Origin: Candidatus Electrothrix communis
Lineage (GTDB): Bacteria; Desulfobacterota; Desulfobulbia; Desulfobulbales; Desulfobulbaceae
Assembly (NCBI GenBank): GCA_030644725.1
Contig: CP130629.1
Span: 3,177,501 to 3,241,500, forward strand
DNA: 64,000 nucleotides
Reading direction: 5' to 3'
Shown here: positions 45,745-54,848 of the stretch, piece after piece
Layout of the letters: each line of letters opens with the position of its first letter
Position numbering within the stretch: position 1 is the first letter of the stretch
Program-made: the position numbers and the translations under genes
The notes under the pieces: model-generated
The model's database searches: none
Told to the model about the DNA's origin: nothing
Seen by the model: only the letters and a program-made list of their open reading frames with translations

Positions 45745-47301
45745 CTATTTCATCCGCCCTTGTTCAACAAAGCTGTGGAAATGGCTGTACTGGGTAATCA
45801 CGGTAAAAAAACGTTTCACTAACTTCGGATTTATTTTCCAGGTCTTTCGCAGCATTCTAAAAAACAGCGCTCGAACATCCCGATCCGCATGAAAGATAAA
45901 ATATGTGAAAATCCTGATCCCAAACACCATCTGTTTTGGGTCAGCCTTTTTATTCACATAGATGGTACTGAAATAATCAACATGTTGTAACCATCGCAGG
46001 AAGCGGTCCTCAAAATATTCTGGTTTGTATATTTTCTGAAAGAGATCCCAATATAAGGTGGCTAACCGCTCAGGACTCATCTGTTTGGGAATGATATTAG
46101 ACTGGAGCTGCCATTCTCCGGCGAAACTATTGTCGGCCAAACGGTTCTCTTGCTGGAGTCGTTTATAGAGGGGGGTATGGCGAGGCGCATTTAACAGACT
46201 GATACCGGCAATCGGGCTGGCGGTTACGTTAAGAAAATTCTCCAAGTCCTCGAAAATTCCCTCATCATCGCTATCAAAGCCGACAATCAGGCCAATAAAG
46301 GGAACAATGCCATAGCGGGATATCTTACGGATTCTCTCGAAGATATCTCTGTCCACGTTCTGACTTTTGTGTACCTCTGCTAGGCTTTCCTTTCTCACAG
46401 TTTCCACTCCGAGAAACAGGACGGAAAATCTTGCGTCGGCAAACATCTTCAGCAACGCATCATCGTCAGCGACCTGAACCGTGATCTGGGTTGAAAACGA
46501 CAGAGGCCTTGCCTGCTTGACGTTCCATTCAATCACCCGGCTGAGCAGTTCTTCGGTGAATTTCTTATTACCGAGAAAATTATCATCTGAAAAGAAAACC
46601 GTTCTCGCGCCGATGTCCAGCGCATTCTGCAGCTCCACCAAGATCTGCTCAATGGATTTCGTCCGGTACCTCCTGCCCACATACTGTATCACGTCACAAA
46701 AATCACATTGATTGGGGCATCCCCTGCTGGTCTGAATGCTGATATTAACATAGTCTCCGGCGGATACCAGGGACCAGTCAGGAGGCGGGCTATCCTTCAT
46801 GTCAATATAGCCTTCCTGGGTATACACTTTCTGAGCAATGCCGGTTGTCCATTGCTTCAGGAAAAGCGGCCAGGTGTATTCAGCTTCCCCAATAAAGAGG
46901 TAATCCGCCAACCCCTCACATCTGTCATGTTCAATAGAGGCGTAGGTGCCTCCGAGGGCGACCTGTCTCCCTTTCTGTTTAAACTGATCACAGAGATCAT
47001 TGATTCGCGGGGCATGAAGCGTGCCTCCGGTTATGACGACAAGATCACAGGGATGATCGAAATTTATTTCGCTGACATTTTCATCGGCCAGTGCATACTG
47101 AATGTCAACTCCGGCTGGCGTCAAGGCCATCAGGGTCGCCAAGGCTGAATTCGGCATCAGGGTTTTAGCCCCCAGCACATCCGCTGTTCCCTGCATGGAC
47201 CAAAAATTATTCGGATGCTTTGGAGCTATCAGATAGATTCTTTTGCAACCCTTTTTTGATCCATAATGTTTATACGTTGCATGATTCATAAATTTTCCCA
47301 T
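45745..47301 (-). CDS. B12-binding radical SAM protein (DUF4070 type)
   Basis: A 518-residue protein. The N-terminal ~150 residues form a cobalamin-binding-like fold (PNNFWSMQGTADVLGAKTLMP trimmed here to NNFWSMQ and AKTLMP, VDIQYALADENV, DLVVITGGT). The radical SAM core has ISIQTSRGCPNQCDFCDVI (CxxxCxxC) and ARTVFFSDDNFLG. The C-terminal third matches the DUF4070-type tail. Class B radical SAM methylases such as hopanoid methylase HpnP share this plan, but no hopanoid genes are nearby, so the substrate is unknown. Confidence 0.88.
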   Translation of the reverse strand: MGKFMNHATYKHYGSKKGCKRIYLIAPKHPNNFWSMQGTADVLGAKTLMPNSALATLMALTPAGVDIQYALADENVSEINFDHPCDLVVITGGTLHAPRINDLCDQFKQKGRQVALGGTYASIEHDRCEGLADYLFIGEAEYTWPLFLKQWTTGIAQKVYTQEGYIDMKDSPPPDWSLVSAGDYVNISIQTSRGCPNQCDFCDVIQYVGRRYRTKSIEQILVELQNALDIGARTVFFSDDNFLGNKKFTEELLSRVIEWNVKQARPLSFSTQITVQVADDDALLKMFADARFSVLFLGVETVRKESLAEVHKSQNVDRDIFERIRKISRYGIVPFIGLIVGFDSDDEGIFEDLENFLNVTASPIAGISLLNAPRHTPLYKRLQQENRLADNSFAGEWQLQSNIIPKQMSPERLATLYWDLFQKIYKPEYFEDRFLRWLQHVDYFSTIYVNKKADPKQMVFGIRIFTYFIFHADRDVRALFFRMLRKTWKINPKLVKRFFTVITQYSHFHSFVEQGRMK

Positions 47302-47364
47302 TAAATGGATAACGACACATGTGTTTGTAATTACTTATAGTCAGGTGGAATCCCAGTCACGTAG

Positions 47365-47381
47365 GGTGCGCTTTGCGCACC
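47365..47381. repeat. Short palindromic repeat GGTGCGC-TTT-GCGCACC
   Basis: A 7-bp perfect stem with a TTT loop in the 257-bp gap between the B12-radical SAM gene and trmO; the preceding GTAG resembles the start of the GTAGGGGC repeats. Nothing else was recognised in this gap. Confidence 0.55.
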
Positions 47382-47558
47382 ATTTGTTTGGACATGCATA
47401 ATCCGATAATCTATTTTTGTCGATAGAAATCAAATAGCTTCAGTGCAGGGACCACACCCTACCAGGATAAAAACGTGGCCTGTCCCTCCTTTCCCTTGTT
47501 GAGGCCTTGTGAGGCCTTGGATCAGGTTGTTGCAAACGTCGTTTGAGGAGCAGCCGTT

Positions 47559-47954
47559 TCAGGATGGAATATTTTTGATATCCACAATGGGCGTGCCGTT
47601 AAGGATGTCCAGGCCAGAAACTTCAATTCGGCAGCCCTCCACGGCCAAGACTTTCAGCTCAGAAATGGCAATGGGATTGGGCCGCATAGGGCTGCGAGTG
47701 GCGAACACACCGTGTAAGCCTCTTGACTTATCACCGCGCGGATAGACTTGCAGGGTGTCCCGATCAGCCTGATGAAACCAACAGAGGACAACGATGGTCT
47801 GACCTACGGCGATGCCTTTTAACCCTTCTTGGTATTGAGGATAGATTTCCAAGGTTCCGGTGCGATCTGACTCGGCGTGAAATTTCGGGGCATCCTTGAT
47901 GGTGAGGATGTCGCTGTGGACTTTGCCAATAAAATGGAGTTCAGGAGGGTGCAT
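47559..47954 (-). CDS. trmO: TrmO/TsaA-family tRNA methyltransferase
   Basis: A 131-residue YaeB/TrmO barrel that methylates t6A37 in tRNA using SAM. ELHFIGKVHSD, GTLEIYPQYQEGLKGI, VVLCWFHQADRD, GVFATRSPMRPNPIAISELKVL and VSGLDILNGTPIVDIK match the family. Confidence 0.9.
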   Translation of the reverse strand: MHPPELHFIGKVHSDILTIKDAPKFHAESDRTGTLEIYPQYQEGLKGIAVGQTIVVLCWFHQADRDTLQVYPRGDKSRGLHGVFATRSPMRPNPIAISELKVLAVEGCRIEVSGLDILNGTPIVDIKNIPS

Positions 47955-47983
47955 GGAGGGGATTAACGGTTAAGAGAGTCGAA

Positions 47984-48406
47984 TCATCTACCTTTTGCAA
48001 TCACTCGGTCGAAATTGACAAGGCCTCTATCGTTTATCTTGCCAATAATGATCTCCCAAGCATTAGAAGGCAGATGGGCAACGTTTTTCATTGCTGTGCT
48101 GAAGAAGGGGGCAGATTTAGGAAGATCCATATATTTAGCTGGATCTGTATTTACCAGCTTAACTAATTCTGGCATATAGCATTGCAAGTCACTTTGATCG
48201 TTGTTTGTTAGCCCGTTCCAGTCATCAATGCTTATGTAGAGAATCACGGATGGAGTTTTAGTCCCATATCCTGTGATAATTGGACCGATATCTCGAATAG
48301 AAGAAAGCTGCATATATACCATCTTTCCACTCACGGAACAATCAGCAGCAAACAGGTTCGCACAGTTCAAGCTGAGTATCAGTAGGACAACAAAACGCTT
48401 TAGCAT
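47984..48406 (-). CDS. Secreted protein of unknown function, 140 aa
   Basis: Residues 1-20 are a signal peptide (RFVVLLILSLNCANLFA, cut after ANLFA). The mature part has two Cys (DCSVSGK and LQCYMPEL) that may form a disulfide, and no recognised domain. It stands 71 bp downstream of the GGGtGRT gene. Confidence 0.7.
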   Translation of the reverse strand: MLKRFVVLLILSLNCANLFAADCSVSGKMVYMQLSSIRDIGPIITGYGTKTPSVILYISIDDWNGLTNNDQSDLQCYMPELVKLVNTDPAKYMDLPKSAPFFSTAMKNVAHLPSNAWEIIIGKINDRGLVNFDRVIAKGR

Positions 48407-48430
48407 TTACTCTTCCCCTCGGAATCATTC

Positions 48431-48460
48431 GGATGCCGCCGTATTTCAACGGCAGCATCC
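48431..48460. terminator. Stem-loop downstream of the GGGtGRT gene
   Basis: GGATGCCGCCGT and ACGGCAGCATCC pair with one mismatch around an ATTTCA loop. There is no good T run in the direction of transcription, so termination is only suggested by position. Confidence 0.45.
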
Positions 48461-48477
48461 TTAAAAACAACTACAAG

Positions 48478-49479
48478 TTAGGACTTACAAGCCTGCTCCA
48501 TAGCAACCGCAACTGCAACCGAAGCACCAACCATAGGATTATTGCCCATGCCGATAAAGCCCATCATTTCCACATGGGCCGGAACCGAGGAAGACCCGGC
48601 GAACTGGGCATCGGAATGCATCCTACCCATGGTGTCGGTCATGCCGTAGGAGGCCGGTCCAGCAGCCATATTATCTGGATGCAGCGTTCGACCGGTACCG
48701 CCGCCCGAGGCAACAGAGAAGTACTTTTTGCCCTGCTCCAGGCATTCCTTTTTATAGGTACCTGCTACAGGATGCTGGAAGCGGGTCGGGTTGGTGGAAT
48801 TACCGGTGATAGAGACATCCACCCCTTCATGATGGTTGATAGCCACACCCTCACGGACATCATCAGCGCCATAGCAGCGTACCTGAGCCCGAAGTCCCTC
48901 AGAGAAAGGTTTTTCCGACACAATATCCAAGGCACTGCTGGCATAATCAAACTGGGTCCTCACATAGGTGAAGCCGTTGATCCGGGAGATGATATAAGCA
49001 GCATCCTTGCCCAGACCGTTGAGGATGACCCGCAAGGGCTCAGTGCGCACTCGGTTTGCGGACTGAGCAAGACCGATGGCCCCTTCCGCAGCGGCAAAGG
49101 ACTCGTGCCCGGCCAGAAAGGCGAAGCAACGGGTTTCTTCGTTGAGCAGCATGGCAGCCAGATTACCGTGACCGATACCCACCTTACGGTTTTCAGCAAC
49201 CGAGCCGGGAATACAAAAGGCTTGGAGACCGATACCCAGGGTCGAGGCGATATCCACCGCCTTGGTCTGGCCTTTTTTCAGAGCCACAGCAGCCCCGGCA
49301 ATATAGGCCCAACAGGCGTTTTCAAAGCAGATGGGTTGCACTTCTTTTACAATGCTGTACACATCAAGGCCCGCATCCGTGCTCATTTTGCGGGCTTCCT
49401 CAAGATCCTTAATACCGTGCTCGGCCAGAGCCGCATTGATCTTATCGATTCTTCGTTCGTATCCTTCAAATAAGGCCAT
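48478..49479 (-). CDS. GGGtGRT family protein
   Basis: A 333-residue protein named for the motif seen here as VASGGGTGRTLHPDN. Other conserved parts are QLEGYERRI-like start (ALFEGYERRIDKIN), IALFAGHESFAAAEGAIG (FLAGHESFAAAEG), and MGFIGMGNNPMVGASVAVAVA at the end. The biochemical role is not established. The NifU-like gene sits six bases upstream, so they act together, probably in metal or Fe-S chemistry. Confidence 0.9.
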   Translation of the reverse strand: MALFEGYERRIDKINAALAEHGIKDLEEARKMSTDAGLDVYSIVKEVQPICFENACWAYIAGAAVALKKGQTKAVDIASTLGIGLQAFCIPGSVAENRKVGIGHGNLAAMLLNEETRCFAFLAGHESFAAAEGAIGLAQSANRVRTEPLRVILNGLGKDAAYIISRINGFTYVRTQFDYASSALDIVSEKPFSEGLRAQVRCYGADDVREGVAINHHEGVDVSITGNSTNPTRFQHPVAGTYKKECLEQGKKYFSVASGGGTGRTLHPDNMAAGPASYGMTDTMGRMHSDAQFAGSSSVPAHVEMMGFIGMGNNPMVGASVAVAVAMEQACKS

Positions 49480-49484
49480 GATAT

Positions 49485-50177
49485 CTACTCCTGCCGGGGA
49501 TCAATAGTTTTCACGGCATCAGCGAACCTGCCGTAGGTGCCGGTAGCCTCTTCCATTGCCGTTGCCGGATCAACGCCTTTCTTGATAGCGTCCATCATCG
49601 GCCCCATTTTGAGAAATTTATAACCGATAATTTCATCATCCTTGTCCAGGCCCAGCTCTATCACATAGCCTTCAGCCACTTCCAGGTAGCGGGGGCCTTT
49701 GAGCTTGGTGCCGTAGGTGGTTCCGGTCACCGAACGCAGTCCCTTGCCCAGATCTTCAAGACCGGCCCCGATGGGCAGACCGCCTTCTGAAAAAGCGGAT
49801 TGACTGCGACCGTAGGCGAGCTGCTTAAAGAGCTCCCGCATGGCCACGTTGATGGCGTCACAGACCAGATCAGTGTTCAGGGCCTCTAGGATGGTCTTGC
49901 CCGGCAGGATCTCCGAAGCCATAGCTGCGGAATGGGTCATACCGGTGCAGCCGATGGTCTCGATCAGGGCCTCCTCGATAATCCCTTCCTTGACGTTCAG
50001 GGTCAGCTTGCAGGCTCCCTGATGGGGAGCACACCAGCCTACACCGTGGGTAAGTCCGTTGATATCTCCAATCTGACGCACTTGATTCCACTGTCCCTCC
50101 TGGGGGATGGGCGCAGGCCCGTGGTTTGTCCCCTGGACAACACAGTGCATCTCCTTTACTTCAGAAGAGTAGTTCAT
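49485..50177 (-). CDS. NifU/IscU-like iron-sulfur assembly scaffold protein
   Basis: A 230-residue scaffold-like protein with three Cys in plausible cluster positions: GVGWCAPHQGACKLTL and IETIGCTGMTHSAAMASE. The frame is open to 50333, but ATG 50177 (MNYSSEVKEMHC) with GGAGACTC upstream is the likely start. It is paired with the GGGtGRT gene, a pairing I recall from other anaerobes. Confidence 0.85.
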   Translation of the reverse strand: MNYSSEVKEMHCVVQGTNHGPAPIPQEGQWNQVRQIGDINGLTHGVGWCAPHQGACKLTLNVKEGIIEEALIETIGCTGMTHSAAMASEILPGKTILEALNTDLVCDAINVAMRELFKQLAYGRSQSAFSEGGLPIGAGLEDLGKGLRSVTGTTYGTKLKGPRYLEVAEGYVIELGLDKDDEIIGYKFLKMGPMMDAIKKGVDPATAMEEATGTYGRFADAVKTIDPRQE

Positions 50178-50440
50178 AATGAGTCTCCACAATGAATGAG
50201 TAATAATCTGGAGCCCATGATACCTATAACCGGGTAAAAATACCATGACAAAATTGCAGGAAGATTGCAGCAGAAGGTATGGAAGATCCTTTTCTTCCTG
50301 CCTTTTCAGCAGGGGGTGAAAGAGCTGTTGCATTTATTTTTCTCTATGGTACTTGTTGTACCCGGCGTTTCTGGAACAGGGCAGGTCGCCTGGAAAAGAC
50401 AAGAGAAAAACCCCTGAAAAAAGATCAAAATCATATTCTT

Positions 50441-51190
50441 ATGCACCTCCCACCCCTTCGTCAGCACGGCACCCTGCTGCGACGCTATAAACGCTTTCTC
50501 GCTGATATCGTCCTTGTTGACGGCACCGAACTGACCGTGCATTGTCCCAACTCCGGTGCCATGCGCGGCTGCTCTGCACCGGGCAGCCCGGTTATTATCT
50601 CCAAGTCGGATAATCCCAAGCGAAAATATGCCTGGACCTTGGAAATGGTGCAGGATAACGGAGTCTGGATTGGGGTCAATACCAGCATGACCAATAAGCT
50701 GGTCCATGAGGCCTTCACAAGCGGCGTGATTGATGTCTTTGGCCGGATCAAAGCTGTGCAGCCGGAAGTCAAGGTCTCGGATAAAAGCCGCCTTGATTTT
50801 TTGCTGCAAGCAGAGGCCGGGTCGGTTTATGTTGAGGTGAAAAACTGCTCTCTGGTGGAAGAGGACAAGGCCATGTTCCCAGATGCGGTCACAGCTAGGG
50901 GCACCAAGCATCTGCATGAGCTTGCTCGCCTGATTGATAAGGAAACACGGGCTGCGGTGCTGTTCTGTGTGCAGCGGGCGGACGGTCGTTGTTTTGCCCC
51001 GGCCCGGCATATTGATCCGGTATACGCAGAAACCTTGGCTGAGGTGCAGAAGCAGGGAGTGGAGGTGCTTGCCTATCGGGCCGAAGTCAGCCCGGAAGAG
51101 GTACGCATTATGTCAGCAATGGAAATATGCCCGGAATTCCTGGAAAAACAGCCAGGAGAGAAGAAAGAAACAAGGATGAACAAGGGATGA
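50441..51190 (+). CDS. sfsA: SfsA family protein
   Basis: A 249-residue DNA-binding/nuclease-like protein first linked to sugar fermentation. [64 protein letters not shown] and [13 protein letters not shown] match the family. ATG 50441 begins the conserved part; upstream codons of the open frame are not conserved in type. Its stop overlaps the queC start. Confidence 0.93.
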   Translation: MHLPPLRQHGTLLRRYKRFLADIVLVDGTELTVHCPNSGAMRGCSAPGSPVIISKSDNPKRKYAWTLEMVQDNGVWIGVNTSMTNKLVHEAFTSGVIDVFGRIKAVQPEVKVSDKSRLDFLLQAEAGSVYVEVKNCSLVEEDKAMFPDAVTARGTKHLHELARLIDKETRAAVLFCVQRADGRCFAPARHIDPVYAETLAEVQKQGVEVLAYRAEVSPEEVRIMSAMEICPEFLEKQPGEKKETRMNKG

Positions 51191-51885
51191 GCATAAAACG
51201 AAAAAAAGCAGTTATTCTCCTCAGCGGCGGCTTGGACTCCACAACAGTCCTGGCCATTGCCCGATCCAGGGGCTTTCAATGCTATTGCCTTAGCTTTCGC
51301 TACGGTCAAAAGCAGGATATTGAATTGCAGCGGGCCGCAGCCATTGCCCAGAATATGGAAGCGGCTGAGCATCTGGTCCTCCGCCTGGACCTAGGGGCCA
51401 TCGGCGGGTCCGCCCTGACCTCAAACATAGAGGTGCCCAAGGATCGGGAGGTCGCGGAGATGGAGCAGGAAATCCCGGTCACCTATGTCCCGGCTCGCAA
51501 TATCATCTTCCTCTCCCATGCCCTGGCCTGGGCCGAGGTGATCGGAGCCACAGATATCTTTCTCGGTATTAATGCGGTGGATTACAGCGGTTATCCGGAT
51601 TGTCGTCCTGAATTCCTCAAGGCCTTTGAGCGGGCCGCCAATCTGGGCACCAAGGAGGGCAGCACCGGCTCTCCCTTTACCCTGCATGCGCCCCTGATTG
51701 AGCTGAGTAAAAAAGAAATCATCGAGGTGGGCAACCAGCTGGGGGTGGATTACTCCAAGACCCATAGCTGCTACGATCCTGCGGATGACCTTGCCTGCGG
51801 TCATTGCGATGCCTGTATCCTGCGGCTGCGCGGCTTTGCTGAGGCCGGGCTGGAAGATCCGGCACCCTATGTCGCGTCAACCTGA
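51187..51885 (+). CDS. queC: 7-cyano-7-deazaguanine synthase
   Basis: Makes preQ0 for queuosine. The PP-loop [44 protein letters not shown] (as [10 protein letters not shown]), [17 protein letters not shown] and the zinc site HSCYDP...[10 protein letters not shown] are present. ATG 51187 overlaps the sfsA stop (ATGA-type). queH further along the window belongs to the same pathway. Confidence 0.96.
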   Translation: MSIKRKKAVILLSGGLDSTTVLAIARSRGFQCYCLSFRYGQKQDIELQRAAAIAQNMEAAEHLVLRLDLGAIGGSALTSNIEVPKDREVAEMEQEIPVTYVPARNIIFLSHALAWAEVIGATDIFLGINAVDYSGYPDCRPEFLKAFERAANLGTKEGSTGSPFTLHAPLIELSKKEIIEVGNQLGVDYSKTHSCYDPADDLACGHCDACILRLRGFAEAGLEDPAPYVAST

Positions 51886-52051
51886 CCCGGTGCTATCCGA
51901 CCTGTTGGGACAGATTTACGCCCCGACAGCATATCGTGATGACGGCACGGGAGGTGCCCGGCGTGTTGCACCGGGCCGGTTCCCTGCCCCGACGGGGTAA
52001 TATCTAACCAGCACGGGGTAACACCCTGTGTGGGATGGCGGGAAACGATAC

Positions 52052-52075
52052 GGGCACGGCACGCCGTGCCCCTAC
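52052..52075. repeat. GTAGGGGCACGG palindromic repeat at the 3' end of the STAND gene
   Basis: GGGCACGGC (52052-52060) mirrors GCCGTGCCC (52063-52071), continued by CTAC. On the minus strand its TAG is the stop codon of the STAND gene. The 186-bp gap between queC and this point holds further GC-rich low-complexity sequence but no gene. Confidence 0.85.
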
Positions 52076-54126
52076 CCCCGCCGCCGTTCGGCCCGCACCT
52101 GTTCTAGGCCGTCGCGGCATTCTTCCGCATCTGGAGTGCCGATGGCTTCTTTAATTTGCACGGCCAGAACCATGTATTCCTCAGTCTTGGCAAGGTCGCC
52201 CAAGTCTTCATAGGAGCGACTGATTCGCCAGCAGCTCTCTGCCTCTCCAGCCCGGTCACCCTGCTCCTTCCGTATCGCCAAGGCTTGTTCATGATATTCC
52301 ATCGCCTTGCTCGGGTTGCCCTGCGCACGGTAGATCTCGGCAATGTTGTTCAGGGTTTGGCCTACTCCAATCTCATCACCAGCTTCCTGCCTGATAGGGA
52401 GGGCCTGCTCAAGATATGTCGAGGCTGTGTCCCATTCGTCTTGGTACATATAAAGCAGACCGATATTATTCAGAGCCGCACCTTCCCCCTCTCGGGTGCC
52501 GACCTCTTGCCAGATGCTTAAGCTCTGCTGACATATCTGCAAGGCTAACTCGTATTTGTCCTGTTGCTGATAAACCATAGCGATGTTGTTCAGGACTGCG
52601 CCTTCTTCCTTTCTTTCTCCGAGTTGTTGGAATATGGGCAGGCTTTGTTTATACCATATCAATGCGTTATCAAGATCACCTCGCCGTTTGCAGGTGTATC
52701 CCAAGCTGTTCAGGCACCACGCTTCACCCCATTGATCTTTAGTTTGATGAGCCGCAGTCAGGTTCATCTTCAGGGCGGCCAGTTTCTCTGTCCACCAGCC
52801 CTGCCGATCTAAGTAGGTAGAAATTGCCCCGACCAAGCCTTTCACCCCCTGCCATAGCCCGCTCTCCAGGCAGGCCGCTATCAGCCGCAGGCAATGCGCC
52901 CGCTCGCCATCCAGTAGGGCATATCCAGACAGGCCTGCCTTGCTTTGTTCCGTGCAGAACCATATATAATACTCGGCAAGCCGTTCCAGGGTATCCCTAC
53001 TCAGAGCCAGCTCGGTACGGGCGTAGGTGTGGATCAGGGCATGGCTTATCTTCCAGCCTTTCTCGGTCGTCTCCAGCAGGCCGTACCTGACCAGCTCGCC
53101 CAGGGCCTCGTTGCTGCGCAGCTCAAGCTCGTCCGTGTCTTCATCCTCCGTATACATGGCTAAGGCGAACGGCATCAGGCTGACGGGCGCAAAGGCAAGC
53201 ACCCCGGCTAGGCGCAGGGCCTGAACAGCATCTGCACTCACCTGCTCCACGCTGCGCTCCAGCAGCAGGGCCGCGTTGTCCTCCTGATGCTCGCCGGTAC
53301 GCAGCTTCCTGAAGGGCCGCTTCTTCAGCCAGCGCAGATAGTCTGCCGCGCTCTCCCCCCTGCTGCTGAGATAACGGCCTGCAATGCGCAGGCCCACGGG
53401 CCAGCCGCCCAGTATCGTACAGATGCCCTGCACAGCAGTATCATCCGCTGCAAGCCTGCTGTGTTCCCTCAGCACCTCTGCTGCCGGTTCATCTTCCAGC
53501 GGAACCAGGTCAAGCCGAAAGCCACGGGCATCGTCCCGCTTCCTGCTGGTAATCAGCACCCCGCAGGTGCTCCGCAGATCAAGTACCGCTTTCAGATTAT
53601 CCGCCTCCTCCGTACCATCGAGAATGAGCAGGGCCTTCCTGTTGGCAAGAAGACCTTTCACCGTGGTCTCAAGCCCCGCCTTTGCCTCTACCTGAAAGGC
53701 TGCGCAAATGGTTTGCAGGGGCTGCTCGGTCTCGGGATGTCCATAGAAGCTGTGAAAAACAATGCCGTCCGGGAAGCGATCTTCCGCCAGCTTATGTACC
53801 GCCTGAGCAGCCAGCGCAGACTTGCCCATCCCGCCCGGCCCGCAGACGTCTACCACCTTTCCGGGATGCAGCTGATCAATTAAATCAGTAAGATCCTTAT
53901 CCCTGCCGAGGAAGCAGGCATCTAAGGACGGCAGCTGGCGGGGGATGATGGGCCGGGCAGTCGGATGATTATTATTCGTTATGTTAACATCCCTGCCTGC
54001 GGTAATGTTCTCATTGCCCTCAATGGTCTGGGTGGTGGATCTGTTGTCGTTAATCTGCTTACCGATAGCCCCATCACCTTGCGCGACGTTCTGGTCTTTG
54101 CCTTTGTTCTCGAATCGGTTATCCAT
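52072..54126 (-). CDS. STAND NTPase: NB-ARC domain with C-terminal TPR repeats, 684 aa
   Basis: An NLR-like sensor. Residues 10-27 hold DQNVAQGDGAIGKQIN, a motif shared with the small gene upstream; a second Asn-rich unit NENITAGRDVNITNN follows. The NB-ARC has Walker A GPGGMGKS (96-103), Walker B ALLILDG, GVLITSRKR and GGWPVGLRIAG. A winged-helix-like region precedes about six 40-residue TPRs (AWCLNSLGYTCKRRGDLDNA, AVLNNIAMVYQQQDKYELAL and so on). ATG 54126 fits GCAGGAGC better than ATG 54135. The stop lies in a palindromic repeat. Such proteins serve in bacterial defence or signalling; the effector is not part of this polypeptide. Confidence 0.88.
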   Translation of the reverse strand: MDNRFENKGKDQNVAQGDGAIGKQINDNRSTTQTIEGNENITAGRDVNITNNNHPTARPIIPRQLPSLDACFLGRDKDLTDLIDQLHPGKVVDVCGPGGMGKSALAAQAVHKLAEDRFPDGIVFHSFYGHPETEQPLQTICAAFQVEAKAGLETTVKGLLANRKALLILDGTEEADNLKAVLDLRSTCGVLITSRKRDDARGFRLDLVPLEDEPAAEVLREHSRLAADDTAVQGICTILGGWPVGLRIAGRYLSSRGESAADYLRWLKKRPFRKLRTGEHQEDNAALLLERSVEQVSADAVQALRLAGVLAFAPVSLMPFALAMYTEDEDTDELELRSNEALGELVRYGLLETTEKGWKISHALIHTYARTELALSRDTLERLAEYYIWFCTEQSKAGLSGYALLDGERAHCLRLIAACLESGLWQGVKGLVGAISTYLDRQGWWTEKLAALKMNLTAAHQTKDQWGEAWCLNSLGYTCKRRGDLDNALIWYKQSLPIFQQLGERKEEGAVLNNIAMVYQQQDKYELALQICQQSLSIWQEVGTREGEGAALNNIGLLYMYQDEWDTASTYLEQALPIRQEAGDEIGVGQTLNNIAEIYRAQGNPSKAMEYHEQALAIRKEQGDRAGEAESCWRISRSYEDLGDLAKTEEYMVLAVQIKEAIGTPDAEECRDGLEQVRAERRRG

Positions 54127-54154
54127 GTGTATCATGCTCCTGCATTCATACCCC

Positions 54155-54370
54155 GCGATAAATCACAGGGCTCTAATCGGTTGTCCCTCTGGGACAAGGA
54201 AGAAAGGCCGTCCCGGAGGGACGTAGCGAATAGAGCCCAGGGTCTCAACCCTGGGGATTATATGTAAGGGCACGGCGTGCCGTGCCCCTCCGTGATCACA
54301 TCCCCGCCATTTTACCGCACCAAATCAACGCATCACCCAGCAGTTTACCCACAGGCAGAGCCGCAGTCAC
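54155..54370. repeat. Copy A of a ~215-bp dispersed repeat block
   Basis: Contains hairpins GTCCC-GGGAC, CGTCCC-GGGACG and CCCAGGG-CCCTGGG, a GGGCACGGC palindrome (54268-54287) and the 3' end of the small partner gene. A close copy in the same orientation is at 62023-62237. Confidence 0.85.
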
Positions 54371-54676
54371 TGTGCCGGGTACCGCCTTGAGCACTTTCTG
54401 AGCACGGGTCAGCGTAGCCACGATCTCCTCCCTATCCGGCTTATCCCCCTTGGCTTCCATCTCGACTTCTTCCACTGCATTGCGCAGTTTGACCTGTTCC
54501 TTGTCGGGCAGCTCCGGCAACCGTTCCTTAATCTCCGCCAGCAGGTTGAGCAGCTCCTCCGGCGAGGCCTGCGGTCCGCCGATGTTAACCTGCTTGGCAA
54601 TGGCCCCATCGCCCTGGGCGAAATTTTGCTCACCGCTGCCGCTGTTGGTTATCGTGTTATTGTAAGTATGTCCCAT
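54296..54676 (-). CDS. Small partner of the STAND protein, 126 aa
   Basis: The N-terminal ~32 residues are Asn/Gly-rich and include EQNFAQGDGAIAKQVN, matching the STAND motif in 12 of 15 core positions (QNxAQGDGAIxKQxN). The rest is predicted helical (ELLNLLAEIKERLPELPDKE, EEIVATLTRAQKVLKAVPG) and ends in a hydrophobic, Gly-containing segment (TAALPVGKLLGDALIWCGKM). The shared motif suggests homotypic assembly with the STAND protein. A membrane-active effector role for the C-terminus is inference. ATG 54676 has GAGGTGAC in front. A fragment of a second copy lies at 62163-62234. Confidence 0.7.
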   Translation of the reverse strand: MGHTYNNTITNSGSGEQNFAQGDGAIAKQVNIGGPQASPEELLNLLAEIKERLPELPDKEQVKLRNAVEEVEMEAKGDKPDREEIVATLTRAQKVLKAVPGTVTAALPVGKLLGDALIWCGKMAGM

Positions 54677-54848
54677 GTCACCTCTATTCAGTTATATTTT
54701 AATCGGTAAGCCTTCTCACCATACCCCAATCTCCCGCGTCCCTGCACGAAAAATATCCCGCTCCTCGCCGACCGCATTGCCTATACACAATGAGAATGTG
54801 AAGGTAATTTGGGTATCCTCTCCAAAAACCAGGGTAACAGGAATATTT

